Made by a program: the position numbers and the translations under genes. A DNA stretch of 64,000 bases from Streptococcaceae bacterium. GTDB lineage: Bacteria; Bacillota; Bacilli; Lactobacillales; Streptococcaceae. The DNA lies in the NCBI GenBank assembly GCA_902363395.1, contig CABIZZ010000002.1:1-64000 (forward strand), given 5' to 3'. Below the pieces are notes generated by a model, which was given only the letters and a program-made list of their open reading frames with translations, ran no database searches and was not told the origin of the DNA. Positions within the stretch are counted from its first letter, which is position 1; each line of letters starts with the position of its first letter. Below are positions 49,282 through 60,521 of the stretch, in pieces.

Positions 49282-50985
49282 TTATTCTTCAAATTGAGCT
49301 TGAACAAAGGCTAGAGCACCTTGTCCATCGCGTGTTAACTTAATATACTGAGCACCTTCTGTCTTCGCCAATTTGATGCCTAGTTTATCTGTTTCAGCCT
49401 TCATATCTTCGAAGTTGGAAGCAACCTGAGGCGCCAAGATAACAAGGTCAAATTCTGGCAACATTTCACGGTGAGCACCGTAGCCACCGGCTGCCGCTTT
49501 GACAGGAACCTTGTATTCTGCCGCAGCCTTGTTCAAAGCGTTGGCAAGGAGTCCACTAGTTCCACCACCTGCACAAAGAACCAATACGTTTGTTTCTTTT
49601 GTGATATTGTTTTGAACAGGTTCGTCTTCAACACCAGCTTTTTCAAGAATCGCATCAGCTTTAGCTGTATTGAAGTTTGCTGCGACTTTTTCTTTCAAGC
49701 TATCGTTAGCTTTACCAGAACGTTCTTCTTCAAGAATTTGTTCATCATAAACCTTAACGAATGGATAGTAAATGATTACGTCCACTACCACTAGAAGAGC
49801 AGCAAGGATGAAGGAAAGAACTTGGAAGTTCGTACCAAGGACAATTCCTAGAGGTCCAGGCGTTACCCATGGAAGGTTTGCTGAGAAGGAGTTCATTCCC
49901 AAGGTATCAACAAAGAATTTGAAGATCCAGACGTTTGCGATTGGCGCAAAGATAAATGGAATGAAGAAGGTTGGGTTCAATACAATTGGAGCACCGAAGA
50001 GAATTGGTTCATTGACCCCGAAGAAGGTTGGAACGACGGAAGCACGTCCAATCGCACGGTTTCGTTCAGATTTACACAACCACATGAAGAGGAATGGAAC
50101 AATCAAGGTTGCACCAGTACCACCCATGGTAACGATAAACATTTGAGTCCCAGAAGTAATGACTTTATCTGCGTGTTGGCCTGCTTGAAGCAAGTGTAAG
50201 TTGTTATCAATATTTGCATAAGTGATCGCCGCAATCGCTGGTTCTACGATAGAAGGACCGTGGATACCAACAAACCAGAAGAAGGCATATGCACCAAAGA
50301 TAAGGGTAATTCCAAGATAACCATCTGCTGCAGAGAACAACGGAGCTAGAAGTGTTCCGATAGATTCCGCAACTGTTACACCGATAGCACCTTTAACAAT
50401 TAATTCAAATGCATACAAAAGAACAATTGAAACTGTAAATGGAATCAAGTCTTTGAAGACTTGTGAAATATTCGGTGGAACCTCGTCTGGCATGCGAATC
50501 GTCACATTATTTTTCACACAGACCTTATAAACATTAACTGTAACAAAGGCTGCAATGAAGGCTGTCAACAGACCTTTTGTACCCATGAATGCTGTTAAGA
50601 ATCCACCTTCTTTAGCAGGTTCAGCAGCCATGAGCAAGAATCCAACCATTGAAGCTAACATTGTAGAAATGAAGTTGATTTGGTTGGTTGCTGGGAGATC
50701 ACGGTTCATAGAATCAGTCAACGCTTTAGCAGTTGTTCCTCCAACAAAGAAGGCCAAGATTCCCATAGAATAATTATATGGGGTCATCAAGAATGTTTCA
50801 ATATCTTTAGACCAGTGGAAGCCCCAAGCGTTTGGTACATAGGCAATCAGGATGAAGATAGATGAGAAGAGGATAACAGGCATCCCTGCAATAAAGCCAT
50901 CTCGAATCGCTCGTAAGTATTTGTTTCGAGAAATCTTTTCAAAGAAAGGTTTCCCTTTTTCAATCAGTTCAATCAGTTTATTCAT
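49282..50985 (-). CDS. lacE: lactose PTS EIICB component LacE
   Basis: A 567-residue membrane transporter: a Lac-family EIIC domain with about eight to ten helices (residues 25-410), a linker, and an EIIB domain whose phosphocysteine is about Cys471 in [12 protein letters not shown]. It brings in lactose with phosphorylation at galactose C6. Its ATG overlaps the lacF stop (TAATG). Confidence 0.96.
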   Translation of the reverse strand: MNKLIELIEKGKPFFEKISRNKYLRAIRDGFIAGMPVILFSSIFILIAYVPNAWGFHWSKDIETFLMTPYNYSMGILAFFVGGTTAKALTDSMNRDLPATNQINFISTMLASMVGFLLMAAEPAKEGGFLTAFMGTKGLLTAFIAAFVTVNVYKVCVKNNVTIRMPDEVPPNISQVFKDLIPFTVSIVLLYAFELIVKGAIGVTVAESIGTLLAPLFSAADGYLGITLIFGAYAFFWFVGIHGPSIVEPAIAAITYANIDNNLHLLQAGQHADKVITSGTQMFIVTMGGTGATLIVPFLFMWLCKSERNRAIGRASVVPTFFGVNEPILFGAPIVLNPTFFIPFIFAPIANVWIFKFFVDTLGMNSFSANLPWVTPGPLGIVLGTNFQVLSFILAALLVVVDVIIYYPFVKVYDEQILEEERSGKANDSLKEKVAANFNTAKADAILEKAGVEDEPVQNNITKETNVLVLCAGGGTSGLLANALNKAAAEYKVPVKAAAGGYGAHREMLPEFDLVILAPQVASNFEDMKAETDKLGIKLAKTEGAQYIKLTRDGQGALAFVQAQFEE

Positions 50986-51302
50986 TATCTTGCTCCTCTT
51001 TTATATAGTTCAATGAGATGGTGAATCACGTCTTTTAATAAGATCGTTGTCATTAAGTGGTCCTGCCCATGCATCATGGTAATGCTGTATGGGAGGTCTT
51101 CTCCTGCTGCTTCTTGCGCTAGCATAGTTGTTTGAGATTTGTGAGCCTCTGCGATACAGCTTCCTGCTTCTTCTACCAAGCTTTCAGCCTGAGCGAATTC
51201 ACCCTTTTCAGCCGCCTTAAGGGCTTCCAAGAGTTTAGAGCGAGCATCCCCTGCATACGCAACGATCTCAAAACCTAATAATGTCATTTCTTCTTTGGTC
51301 AT
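50985..51302 (-). CDS. lacF: lactose PTS EIIA component LacF
   Basis: A 105-residue trimeric EIIA of the lactose/chitobiose type, with phospho-His78 in [10 protein letters not shown]. The ATG at 51302 ([18 protein letters not shown]) is chosen because GGAGG lies 8 bases upstream and matches known LacF starts; a longer frame would begin at a TTG inside that ribosome site. It receives phosphate from HPr and passes it to LacE. Confidence 0.95.
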   Translation of the reverse strand: MTKEEMTLLGFEIVAYAGDARSKLLEALKAAEKGEFAQAESLVEEAGSCIAEAHKSQTTMLAQEAAGEDLPYSITMMHGQDHLMTTILLKDVIHHLIELYKRGAR

Positions 51303-51344
51303 GACCAATTCCTCCAATTTAAATTTCTTAATATTTAAAAGTTG

Positions 51345-52178
51345 TTACAATAATCGTTGAATGTGTAAGACCAGGTAGACCCGTTCACTCTTGTACAAGT
51401 CAACCCCGGTCTCCCTAGAAATTACATCATAAATCTTGGAACCAATCTCAAAAGCTAATGGATAAGAACTTTTGATATGTTCCTCCATATCTAAAAGCGA
51501 TTGATTATCATCGCGATTGCGATCTAGGTAATCCAAGAAGTAGTTAAGATGAATCATGAAGCGATCATAAAAATTGTTGTTGGCTTCAGTCCGTTTGATT
51601 GAATAACTATTCAGAACCTCTTCCACGCCTTTTAAAATTTCTTTTCGTTGGTCCATGGAATCTACGACTTCTACTTCATTTTCACCTTCTGCGTTGATGA
51701 AGTGATACGCAATGCGAGTAACCTCATCTTCGGGGAAGCTAGTCGTGAGCTTATCCCGATAAATATCAACTGCCTCTTTAGCAATCTCAAAAGCCACTGG
51801 ATAGTTTTCTGAGATATCCAAAAGATTACTTTCCTTATACCTACCTTGAGTCACTGCCTGGTAAGAGCAAAACATGTGGTCGGTCAAGGTCACATAGATA
51901 TATTCTTGAACAGGGTAGTGATACTTTTTGCTCAAGTGATCAATCATCTCGTAGGTCACTGTGATGAAGTCTAAAGGAACGTCTTTTAGTAGGGTCATAA
52001 AGTTCTCTCTGGATTCCTCTGTTTTCATCCGAAAGAGTTTTTCTACCTTTTCTTTTGGAACTAGGTCACCCTTCTTTTTCCCAAAAACAATTCCTTTTCC
52101 AATGACAATCAGTTCTTCCCCTTTGTCATTTCTCACCAGAGCAACATTGTGATTGAGTGGATTTAAAATCCGATACAT
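51345..52178 (-). CDS. lacT: BglG-family transcriptional antiterminator LacT
   Basis: A 277-residue protein with an N-terminal RNA-binding CAT domain (MYRILNPLNHNVALVRNDKGEELIVIGKGIVFGKKKGD) and two PRD domains with phosphorylatable histidines (for example DHLSKKYHYP and FMIHLNYFLDYLDRNRDD). It should let RNA polymerase pass the terminator in its own leader when lactose is transported. It heads the lacTFEG half of the cluster. Confidence 0.93.
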   Translation of the reverse strand: MYRILNPLNHNVALVRNDKGEELIVIGKGIVFGKKKGDLVPKEKVEKLFRMKTEESRENFMTLLKDVPLDFITVTYEMIDHLSKKYHYPVQEYIYVTLTDHMFCSYQAVTQGRYKESNLLDISENYPVAFEIAKEAVDIYRDKLTTSFPEDEVTRIAYHFINAEGENEVEVVDSMDQRKEILKGVEEVLNSYSIKRTEANNNFYDRFMIHLNYFLDYLDRNRDDNQSLLDMEEHIKSSYPLAFEIGSKIYDVISRETGVDLYKSERVYLVLHIQRLL

Positions 52179-52213
52179 GGTACTCTCCTTACTAGTTTAT
52201 TCAAGGTTTGAGG

Positions 52214-52270
52214 TATAAAAAATGACCACAAATGAGATTAGAGAGAATCTTCCCTAATTCATCTGTGATC
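52214..52270 (-). terminator. LacT-controlled leader terminator/antiterminator region
   Basis: A long imperfect stem (GATCACAGATGA-ATTAG paired with CTAATCTCATTTGTGGTC) followed by TTTTTT on the minus strand, between the lacT promoter and the lacT start. The upstream side (TTAGATTACGCATGATCACAG) is where an RAT site would lie; it is not a close match to the classical BglG/LicT RAT. Confidence 0.72.
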
Positions 52271-52319
52271 ATGCGTAATCTAACTTACTAACACTCACCT
52301 TGTATTCACTTATGGATTA

Positions 52320-52348
52320 AGTATAGCACACGCTTTTGTTTTTGTAAA
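52320..52348 (-). promoter_or_regulatory. lacTFEG promoter
   Basis: TTTACA (52343-52348), 17-bp spacer, TATACT (52320-52325) on the minus strand. The spacer contains a weak cre-like sequence (AAAAGCGTGTGC). It gives lacTFEG a transcript separate from lacABCD. Confidence 0.8.
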
Positions 52349-52469
52349 CCCTTTCTTAACAACTTTTTAACTTTTTTGTTTTTTCCTAACAAATAGCTGT
52401 TTATAGCTGTCTTCTCTAGACTCTTCAAGGAAATTCGAACGCCCGTCGTTAAAGGAGTGGTCTACACTG

Positions 52470-53450
52470 TTAAATACGCTCTTTCCAAGAAGTTGCGACT
52501 TGGTCTAAGACTTGGTTGAGCTCTTCAATGTTACGACGACCTTCTGTACGAAGCCATTCACGAGCTGCTGCTTCGCCATTCTTGATGTAGGCTTCTACAG
52601 ATCCAGCCCAAGTTGCACGACCACAAAGGACCCCGTTGAAGTTCGCGCCTGCTTCATGCGCAAAGACTAAGGTTTCTTGGAAGAGTTTGGCAGAAACACC
52701 GGCACTCAAGTAGATGTATGGAAGATTGGTTGCTTCTTCTTGTTCTTTAAAGAAGGCAGCAGCTTCTTCACGGCTATGAACGATTTCTCCATCTCCAAAG
52801 CCTTCTACGTATTTGACGTTAACTGGCACTTCTACCTTCAAGACATCGATGTTGAAGCGTGGGTCTGAGAAGACTTTCATAGCTTCGATGACCTTACGAG
52901 GTTTTACTTTCGCATATTCTACAGAACCTGCATCCGCAATAGTTTCATCATAAGCCAAGATTTCAAGGAAGAATGGAATTTCTTCTGCCGCACATTCTGA
53001 ACCGATGCGTTCGATATAGGCTTGTTTTTCTTGGTTGAGTTCTTCTGCACTATCCACATCATAGTAGAGCAAGAATTTCACTGCATCTGCGCCCTGTTCT
53101 TTGATGCGTTTAGCTGACCAAAGGTTAAGGCAGTCTGGCAGACGTTTTGTGCTAGAAGTGTCGTAGCCAGTTTTTTCATAAGCCAACAAGAGACCTGCTT
53201 CTGCATCCAAGACCTTAGTTGCTGGAAGTCCATACTCAGGGTCCAAGAGCATAGAAGATGCGAATGGTGTCAATTCTTCAGCCACCAAGACCTTCAATTC
53301 TTCCATTTGCGCCACGGTTGGTTCTGTGTCTTGGTACTGAGCCATGAGGCGTTTCAAGGCACCACGTTGGTCAAAGGCCAAGGCGGAGATCACACCTTCT
53401 TTGGTGCTCAATTTTTCTAAATAGTTGCGTTTTTGTTCTGTTAATACCAT
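52470..53450 (-). CDS. lacD: tagatose 1,6-bisphosphate aldolase LacD
   Basis: Class I aldolase, 326 residues, the standard LacD length. It splits tagatose-1,6-bisphosphate into dihydroxyacetone phosphate and glyceraldehyde-3-phosphate. Typical segments are [22 protein letters not shown], split around the DQRG motif, and the strand with [19 protein letters not shown] containing the Schiff-base lysine. It begins 1 bp after the lacC stop, with GAGG upstream. Confidence 0.96.
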   Translation of the reverse strand: MVLTEQKRNYLEKLSTKEGVISALAFDQRGALKRLMAQYQDTEPTVAQMEELKVLVAEELTPFASSMLLDPEYGLPATKVLDAEAGLLLAYEKTGYDTSSTKRLPDCLNLWSAKRIKEQGADAVKFLLYYDVDSAEELNQEKQAYIERIGSECAAEEIPFFLEILAYDETIADAGSVEYAKVKPRKVIEAMKVFSDPRFNIDVLKVEVPVNVKYVEGFGDGEIVHSREEAAAFFKEQEEATNLPYIYLSAGVSAKLFQETLVFAHEAGANFNGVLCGRATWAGSVEAYIKNGEAAAREWLRTEGRRNIEELNQVLDQVATSWKERI

Positions 53451-53451
53451 C

Positions 53452-54381
53452 TTATACCTCTTTTACATTTATCTGTTGATACAAATCATCATAGCGATGA
53501 ATATTGATATGGCCTGTCGTTGCTTCTTGAGCATTCAACATGCCAAGGACATTGGCTTTGGTTAAAAGTGCTTGGTCGTCTTCCTGATGATAGAGAGCTG
53601 AGGCAATCCCAGCAACTGTCGAATCACCAGATCCTACTGGATTGACCACTTCAATTTTTGGAATATCCACTTTATAGAAGACATCACCATGTTTGGCAAA
53701 GGCACCGTCAGCTCCTAGGGAGACGATGACCCATTCGATTCCTTTAAATAAGTCCGATTGAAGGACCTCTTTTAATTGATCTAAATCCGTAGTCACTTCG
53801 TAGCCTAAGAGTTGAGACAACTCTTCATTATTGGGTTTAATCACTGTTGGTTGAACGGGAGCTACTAGTGCTTTTTCTAGGGAAGCTCCTGAGCAGTCCA
53901 GAACGACTGGTTTTCCTACCTTCTTAGCGCGCTCGACCAATTGAGAATAATAATCAAGTGGCAAGCCAGCTGGTAAACTACCTGAGATAGCAACGACTGC
54001 TACATCTGGAAGCAAGGCTTCAAAGTGAGCCAGAAATGCTTGCCCTTCTTCTTCAGAAACAGACGGACCTTTTTCCAGGATTTCAGTTTGTTGTCCTTCG
54101 TGAAGGATCGCAATACAATTCCGGGTCTCCCCTTGAATTTCAAAGAATTCTTTGCCGATTTCCTGATCTAGATGGTCCAAGATAAATTGGCCTGTTGAAC
54201 CACCAATCAGACCAGTTGCCGAGACAGGATCTCCAATCTCTGCAAGGACCCGTGTGACATTGAGACCCTTCCCTCCTGCGGTTTTGCTTACCTTGTCAAC
54301 TCGATTGACCGTATCCAAGTGTAAAGTTTCTAATGGATAGGAGATGTCGATTGAAGGGTTCATGGTTACCGTTAAAATCAT
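53452..54381 (-). CDS. lacC: tagatose-6-phosphate kinase LacC
   Basis: A PfkB-family kinase, 309 residues, close to the usual 310. The N terminus [17 protein letters not shown], the glycine region [14 protein letters not shown] and the C-terminal anion hole [13 protein letters not shown] with its catalytic Asp are all present. The ATG at 54381 is preferred over the longer frame because GAGGTGAG precedes it. It phosphorylates tagatose-6-phosphate at C1. Confidence 0.95.
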   Translation of the reverse strand: MILTVTMNPSIDISYPLETLHLDTVNRVDKVSKTAGGKGLNVTRVLAEIGDPVSATGLIGGSTGQFILDHLDQEIGKEFFEIQGETRNCIAILHEGQQTEILEKGPSVSEEEGQAFLAHFEALLPDVAVVAISGSLPAGLPLDYYSQLVERAKKVGKPVVLDCSGASLEKALVAPVQPTVIKPNNEELSQLLGYEVTTDLDQLKEVLQSDLFKGIEWVIVSLGADGAFAKHGDVFYKVDIPKIEVVNPVGSGDSTVAGIASALYHQEDDQALLTKANVLGMLNAQEATTGHINIHRYDDLYQQINVKEV

Positions 54382-54392
54382 AGACTCACCTC

Positions 54393-54908
54393 TTAGTCGT
54401 GGTATTCCCCACGGTCCCATTTTTCAAGGAATTCTGTGAAGAAATCCTCATCTTCTTGACGGTCGTTGTGGGTTTCCAAATGTTGAATCTTGGCAATCAA
54501 TTTCTTGTTTTCTTCACTAGGTTTGTATTCCGCATGGATGAAGGCTTCCAAAATGTCACACATCAGAAGTTCTCCTGTGACCTTCCCACCAAAACCAATC
54601 ACGTTGGCATTGAGTTCTTCTTTGGCATAAAGTGCAGAGGTCATATCGCGGACCAAGGCTGAACGGACACCCGGAACCTTGTTAACCGCGTTGTTAATTC
54701 CAACGCCAGTTCCACAAATACATACTCCAAGATCTGCTTGACCACTCACTACTGCTTCCCCAACCTTCTTCCCAAAAATTGGATAGTGGGTCCGAGCATG
54801 GTCATAGGTTCCGAAGTCAAGGACTTCATAGCCTTTTGATTTCAAAAATTCAGAAACAGCCATTTTTTCATTTGTGACAATATGGTCACATCCAATTGCA
54901 ATTTTCAT
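54393..54908 (-). CDS. lacB: galactose-6-phosphate isomerase subunit LacB
   Basis: A 171-residue RpiB-family subunit ([46 protein letters not shown]). Together with LacA it converts galactose-6-phosphate to tagatose-6-phosphate. The ATG at 54908 matches the family start and has GGGGAGGAG upstream; the longer frame to 54977 overlaps lacA and is rejected. Confidence 0.96.
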   Translation of the reverse strand: MKIAIGCDHIVTNEKMAVSEFLKSKGYEVLDFGTYDHARTHYPIFGKKVGEAVVSGQADLGVCICGTGVGINNAVNKVPGVRSALVRDMTSALYAKEELNANVIGFGGKVTGELLMCDILEAFIHAEYKPSEENKKLIAKIQHLETHNDRQEDEDFFTEFLEKWDRGEYHD

Positions 54909-54924
54909 TCGTTTACTCCTCCCC

Positions 54925-55350
54925 TTAGCACATCTTGTTAAGCATATCGACACGGATTTGGTGGCGACCGCCGTCATACTTACCGTTTACAAAACCTTTA
55001 GCGATATTTTTTGCCAATTGGTCACCCACGATTTGAGCCCCCATGGTGATCATGCGAGAATTGTTGTGGCCACGAGTCATGTAAGCGGAACGCTCATCTG
55101 AAACCTCTGCGGCAACCATTCCTTTAATTTTAGTTGCGACCATAAATGGACCAGCTCCGTAAGCATCAATAACAATACCCAGATTATCTTCTGCTTGTTT
55201 CACTTCTTTAGCAACAGCCAAGGTCACATCAACAAAGTCTTGTCCTTCTTCAGTGACATCCACCACTTGGAAACCTTCTGCTTCCAAATACTCTTTGACT
55301 ACTTCTTTTAAGCGGATACCAGCCGCATCCGCACCAACTACAATTGCCAT
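54925..55350 (-). CDS. lacA: galactose-6-phosphate isomerase subunit LacA
   Basis: A 141-residue RpiB-family subunit ([40 protein letters not shown]). It is the first gene of lacABCD, with AAAGGAG upstream, a consensus promoter and LacR-type operators. Confidence 0.95.
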   Translation of the reverse strand: MAIVVGADAAGIRLKEVVKEYLEAEGFQVVDVTEEGQDFVDVTLAVAKEVKQAEDNLGIVIDAYGAGPFMVATKIKGMVAAEVSDERSAYMTRGHNNSRMITMGAQIVGDQLAKNIAKGFVNGKYDGGRHQIRVDMLNKMC

Positions 55351-55414
55351 ATGCTTCTCCTTTTTGCATTTCCGTCAACAAAGAAAGTTCTCCTCTTTCT
55401 TCATTCGACTTCGT

Positions 55415-55461
55415 TTTGTTATTCACAAACACAGTATAGCGCTAAATTTGTTTGTTGTCAA
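55415..55461 (-). promoter_or_regulatory. lacABCD promoter and LacR-type operator
   Basis: A perfect TTGACA (55456-55461), 17-bp spacer and TATACT (55433-55438). The dyad TTTGT-N5-ACAAA (55415-55429) lies at the start-site region, an ideal repressor position. A second dyad, TTGTT-N3-AACAA, lies upstream near 55521-55534. Confidence 0.82.
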
Positions 55462-55537
55462 CTATTTTTTGTTTATTTTTTTCGTTTTTTCTTTATTTTT
55501 TATTATTTTTTAGCCCTATATTGTTTATAACAAACAA

Positions 55538-55563
55538 AAAAGAGAGAATCGCTCTCTCTTTTC
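55538..55563 (-). terminator. lacR terminator
   Basis: The stem AAGAGAGAG/TTCTCTCTT with a 3-base loop and a following T-run on the minus strand, directly after lacR. It is followed by an upstream LacR-type dyad and the lacA promoter. Confidence 0.88.
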
Positions 55564-55573
55564 AGTTTATTAT

Positions 55574-56329
55574 TTATACAATCACACGTGTATATTCCTC
55601 TAATTCTTCATGTGCTTTCTCAGATGCATCGTCCGTTATCACTGCCGTCACTTTTTTTAAGGAACAGATAGATGTAAAGTCTTCCTTGCCAATCTTAGAG
55701 GAGTCAATCAGCAGGTAAGCTTCAGAAGAACGTTCTAAGGCTAACTTTTGCGTATAGGCTTCTTCAAAAGAAGAAGTCAGAACGCGTCCATCCACAATGC
55801 CATTCCCACTAAAAAACATCTTGTGGAAGTACATTCTTTCCATGAGAGTGTTCGTTATCTCGCCGACAAAAGCTTGACTTGTTTCTCGGAGTTCTCCTCC
55901 CAAGAGGATTACCTTAAAGGTATCACTTTTTTTCTTTAACAATTCTTGAAAAATCGGTAGACAATTTGTCACCACACGCAATTCCTTATTATTAATGGCT
56001 TCGGAAAGAACCTCAACAGAGGTCCCCGGCCCAAGGAAAATACTCTCACCTTCTTTTATCAGCTCGCTAGCTTTCTTCGCTACTTCACGCTTAGCCAGAA
56101 TATTCTTTAGCAACTTCTCTTCATGGGGCAGTTCCCGTGAAGGGAGGAATTGGTTACTTTTGGCTCCATTTCGAACCCGAATAAGGAGACCTTGCTTTTC
56201 CAATTCAATCAAATCCCGACGGACCGTCATATCCGACACCTGCATACTTTCCATGATGTCTTGAACATAAACGGTTCCAGCCTTATTGACCAGATTGATA
56301 ATCTCATTCAGTCTTTCCTGTTTTCTCAT
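55574..56329 (-). CDS. lacR: lactose operon repressor LacR (DeoR family)
   Basis: A 251-residue DeoR-family regulator: N-terminal HTH (RLNEIINLVNKAGTVYVQDI, MQVSDMTVRRDLIELEKQG) and a sugar-phosphate-binding C-terminal domain (IFLGPGTSVEVLSEAI, VVTNCLPIF). LacR represses the tagatose pathway genes and is relieved by tagatose-6-phosphate (family knowledge). It is transcribed in the same direction as the genes it controls. Confidence 0.94.
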   Translation of the reverse strand: MRKQERLNEIINLVNKAGTVYVQDIMESMQVSDMTVRRDLIELEKQGLLIRVRNGAKSNQFLPSRELPHEEKLLKNILAKREVAKKASELIKEGESIFLGPGTSVEVLSEAINNKELRVVTNCLPIFQELLKKKSDTFKVILLGGELRETSQAFVGEITNTLMERMYFHKMFFSGNGIVDGRVLTSSFEEAYTQKLALERSSEAYLLIDSSKIGKEDFTSICSLKKVTAVITDDASEKAHEELEEYTRVIV

Positions 56330-56357
56330 TTCCTACCTACTTGCTTCGTTTTTGTTT

Positions 56358-56386
56358 ATTATAACCTTAAATTGTCAGAATCGCAA
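56358..56386 (-). promoter_or_regulatory. lacR promoter
   Basis: TTGCGA (56381-56386), 17-bp spacer, TATAAT (56358-56363). The dyad TGTTTATTGTAAACA lies 8 bp upstream of the -35 box, within the 37-bp direct repeat. Confidence 0.82.
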
Positions 56387-56391
56387 TCATT

Positions 56392-56428
56392 TTTTGTTTA
56401 CAATAAACACTTTTCCAAATAAGAGAAC
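56392..56428. repeat. 37-bp direct repeat, upstream flank of the lac cluster
   Basis: Identical to 47703-47739. It lies between the lipoprotein terminator and the lacR promoter. The two copies are about 8.7 kb apart and enclose lacR through lacG exactly. Confidence 0.9.
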
Positions 56429-56429
56429 T

Positions 56430-56466
56430 AAAAAGGCTTATCCTTACGGATAAACCTCTGGTTAAT
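56430..56466 (-). terminator. terminator of the lipoprotein gene, duplicate of the fba terminator
   Basis: The stem GGTTTATCC/GGATAAGCC with a 4-base loop and TTTTT on the minus strand. The 37 bp here match 57413-57449 with a single mismatch in the hairpin loop. Confidence 0.88.
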
Positions 56467-56473
56467 TTATAAT

Positions 56474-57265
56474 CTATTTATATTCAGTGAAAATTAATCT
56501 AGCATTATCACTTGGTACATCCTGATCTGTATTATATAAACTAGTTGAAATTATATCACCGTCTTCTAGCTTCACAACAACATCTTGATTCCCAGGAGTT
56601 AAAGTTTGTTCTTTCGTCTTTTTTGTTGAAATATTATAAATATCAACTGTCCAACCTAAATTATCAAATTGAGGATCCATTTTTACATTTGTAGTCAATT
56701 TATATGTGCCAGCTTTTATATCGCGACCTACGACATACTCACCAATTCCTAATTCATTAGTCATTTGTACTTGGGCAGGAACAGCAGTAAATTTAACTTT
56801 AGAAATACTTTTTAGTTCTAATGAATCTCCTTCAAATAAAATTATTCTGATTTTTGAGGGATAGTCTACAGAAGTGCCTGGTGCACCTCCTAACCAATTT
56901 ATAAATAACATAAGATGATTCTTCCTATTACCGAAAATATTTCCTGAACCTCCTGTTATTTCCAAATCATAAATCCCAGGTTTTACATCTCCATTTTCCC
57001 CTACAACAATATCTCCAGTTGCGTAAATTTCCTCAGTTGATTTCGATTGTTTTGCTAACGAATTCATCTCCTCTACACTCGAACTCTCTTTTGTAACATC
57101 TTTCACTGATGAACTCTTTTTAGACTTAGGTGTAGAATCTGATTTTACAGTTGGATTTTTTTCAGGCAAAGTAGTATCTTTCGATACATTATTAGTATGA
57201 CAAGCCGTTAGCAACGAGCCGGCTATTAAAACTGTTAACAATAATTTAGTGTTTTTCATATTCAC
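56474..57265 (-). CDS. putative lipoprotein with two similar C-terminal domains
   Basis: A 263-residue lipoprotein: lipobox LLTAC (Cys22), a Ser/Lys/Thr-rich linker to about residue 75, then two related beta domains. The first begins GDIVVGENGDVKPGIYDLEI and the second GEYVVGRDIKAGTYKLTTN, each with a later strand like LFEGDSLELKS and KLEDGDIISTS. The function is not recognised. It is AT-richer than fba beside it and sits between two near-identical terminators, so it looks inserted. Confidence 0.78.
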   Translation of the reverse strand: MNMKNTKLLLTVLIAGSLLTACHTNNVSKDTTLPEKNPTVKSDSTPKSKKSSSVKDVTKESSSVEEMNSLAKQSKSTEEIYATGDIVVGENGDVKPGIYDLEITGGSGNIFGNRKNHLMLFINWLGGAPGTSVDYPSKIRIILFEGDSLELKSISKVKFTAVPAQVQMTNELGIGEYVVGRDIKAGTYKLTTNVKMDPQFDNLGWTVDIYNISTKKTKEQTLTPGNQDVVVKLEDGDIISTSLYNTDQDVPSDNARLIFTEYK

Positions 57266-57412
57266 ACTACCTCCTATATACCTAAAACTAATTTCATTTT
57301 ATCACAACTGATCACAAAAGTAAATATATTAACATTTGTATGTGACTTCAAATTGATTTTTTCTTGCTATTTTATTCATTCAATATTAGTTAAAAAAATC
57401 AATGTAAAATCA

Positions 57413-57449
57413 AAAAAGGCTTATCCTTGCGGATAAACCTCTGGTTAAT
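57413..57449 (-). terminator. fba terminator
   Basis: The stem GGTTTATCC/GGATAAGCC with loop GCAA and six T on the minus strand, 16 bp after fba. Confidence 0.9.
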
Positions 57450-57465
57450 AACGTTTCAAGCAAGA

Positions 57466-58347
57466 TTAAGCTTTGTTTTCGCTACCAAATACGTCGATAC
57501 GTTCTTCAACTGAAGCTGTGATTGCTTCGAATCCTGGTTTCAAGAATTTACGTGGGTCGAAGAGTTTCTTCTTGTCGTATTCTGCTTCGTTTGCATCGTA
57601 TTCACGTACGAATTGACGAGTTGCGTTAGCGAATGCGATTTGGCACTCAGTGTTAACGTTAACTTTCGCAACACCAAGTTTGATAGCTTCTTGGATTTGC
57701 TCATCAGGGATACCTGAACCACCGTGCAATACGATTGGGAATCCTGGAAGAGCTTCTGTCAATTTCTTCAAGTGATCAAGGTCAAGACCTTCCCAGTTTG
57801 CTGGGTATGGACCGTGGATGTTACCAATACCTGCTGCCAAGAAGTCGATTCCTGTAGCAACCATTGCTTTAGCATCTTCGATTGGTGCCAATTCACCTTT
57901 ACCAACGATACCGTCTTCTTCACCACCGATTGTACCAACTTCAGCTTCAACTGAGATACCTTTAGCGTGAGCTTTTTCTACAACTTCTTTCGCCAATTTA
58001 AGGTTTTCTTCAACTGGAAGGTGTGATCCGTCGAACATGATTGAAGTGTAACCAACTTCGATACACTCAAGAGCATCTTCGTAGTGACCATGGTCAAGGT
58101 GGATTGCAACTGGTACAGTGATACCCATTGCTTCAACAAGGTTAGCGATCATGTTGCGAGCTACTTTGTAACCACCCATGTATTTAGCAGCACCCATAGA
58201 AGTTTGGATCAAAACTGGAGCTTTTTTAGCTTCTGCTGCACGCAAGATAGCTTGAGTCCACTCAAGGTTGTTTGTGTTAAATCCACCAACTGCGTAACCA
58301 TTGTCACGAGCTGCTTGGACAAATTTTTCTGCTGAAACGATTGCCAT
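57466..58347 (-). CDS. fba: class II fructose-bisphosphate aldolase
   Basis: A zinc-dependent aldolase of 293 residues in glycolysis and gluconeogenesis. Zn-binding histidines are seen in HLDHGHYEDA, NIHGPYP and LHGGSGIPDEQI, with the FDGSHLP segment typical of the class. Codon choice looks highly optimised. It is a single-gene unit that ends at its terminator. Confidence 0.96.
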   Translation of the reverse strand: MAIVSAEKFVQAARDNGYAVGGFNTNNLEWTQAILRAAEAKKAPVLIQTSMGAAKYMGGYKVARNMIANLVEAMGITVPVAIHLDHGHYEDALECIEVGYTSIMFDGSHLPVEENLKLAKEVVEKAHAKGISVEAEVGTIGGEEDGIVGKGELAPIEDAKAMVATGIDFLAAGIGNIHGPYPANWEGLDLDHLKKLTEALPGFPIVLHGGSGIPDEQIQEAIKLGVAKVNVNTECQIAFANATRQFVREYDANEAEYDKKKLFDPRKFLKPGFEAITASVEERIDVFGSENKA

Positions 58348-58524
58348 TAGTAGTAGGCCTCCTCTAATTTTTTGTGGTTAAACCACTTACATTGTTTATT
58401 TTATCACTTTTTCATTGAAAATGCTAGCTTTTCCTGAACCTTTAAAGCGTTTTCTTCTCTTTCAAGCAATCTTTCTCCTAAATGAACAAGAAAAAAGACA
58501 GCCGAAGCTGTCTTGATCATCCGA

Positions 58525-58610
58525 TGCGGAGAGAGGGACTTGAACCCTCACGACCTAAAGCGGTCACAGGATCCTTAGTCCTGCGCGTCTGCCAATTCCG
58601 CCATCCCCGC
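58525..58610 (-). tRNA. tRNA-Leu (anticodon AAG)
   Basis: An 86-base class II tRNA: acceptor GCGGGGA/TCTCCGC, anticodon stem CAGGA/TCCTG with loop CTAAGGA (anticodon AAG), a long variable arm and T-loop TTCAAGT. The 3' CCA is not encoded. All helices pair well. Confidence 0.95.
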
Positions 58611-58696
58611 GATTGAGTACCTTACTAGTATATCAATCTTCTACTTTCTTGTCAAGATTTTTTTCAAACTTTTTTCAAAGGTTGTCATTTCTTCAC

Positions 58697-58726
58697 AAAA
58701 AAGGAGCAGGTCGAAGGACCTGCTCC
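58697..58726 (-). terminator. pyrG terminator
   Basis: A 10-bp perfect stem (GGAGCAGGTC, loop CTTC) followed by TTTTTT on the minus strand. Confidence 0.95.
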
Positions 58727-58734
58727 CTTGATTT

Positions 58735-60452
<1,718 letters not shown>

Positions 60453-60459
60453 GAACAAT

Positions 60460-60488
60460 ATCTTACTCCAAATATTCTTCTTTGTCAA
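60460..60488 (-). promoter_or_regulatory. pyrG promoter
   Basis: A perfect TTGACA (60483-60488), 17-bp spacer, TAAGAT (60460-60465) on the minus strand, just after the stop of the upstream gene. Confidence 0.9.
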
Positions 60489-60521
60489 ATTGAAACTTTC
60501 ATGAAAATGATTTTTATACAC

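Noticed and set aside
54909..54977. N-terminal extension of LacB (frame continues upstream to 54977)
   Set aside because: It overlaps lacA and is not part of the LacB family; GGGGAGGAG supports the ATG at 54908.
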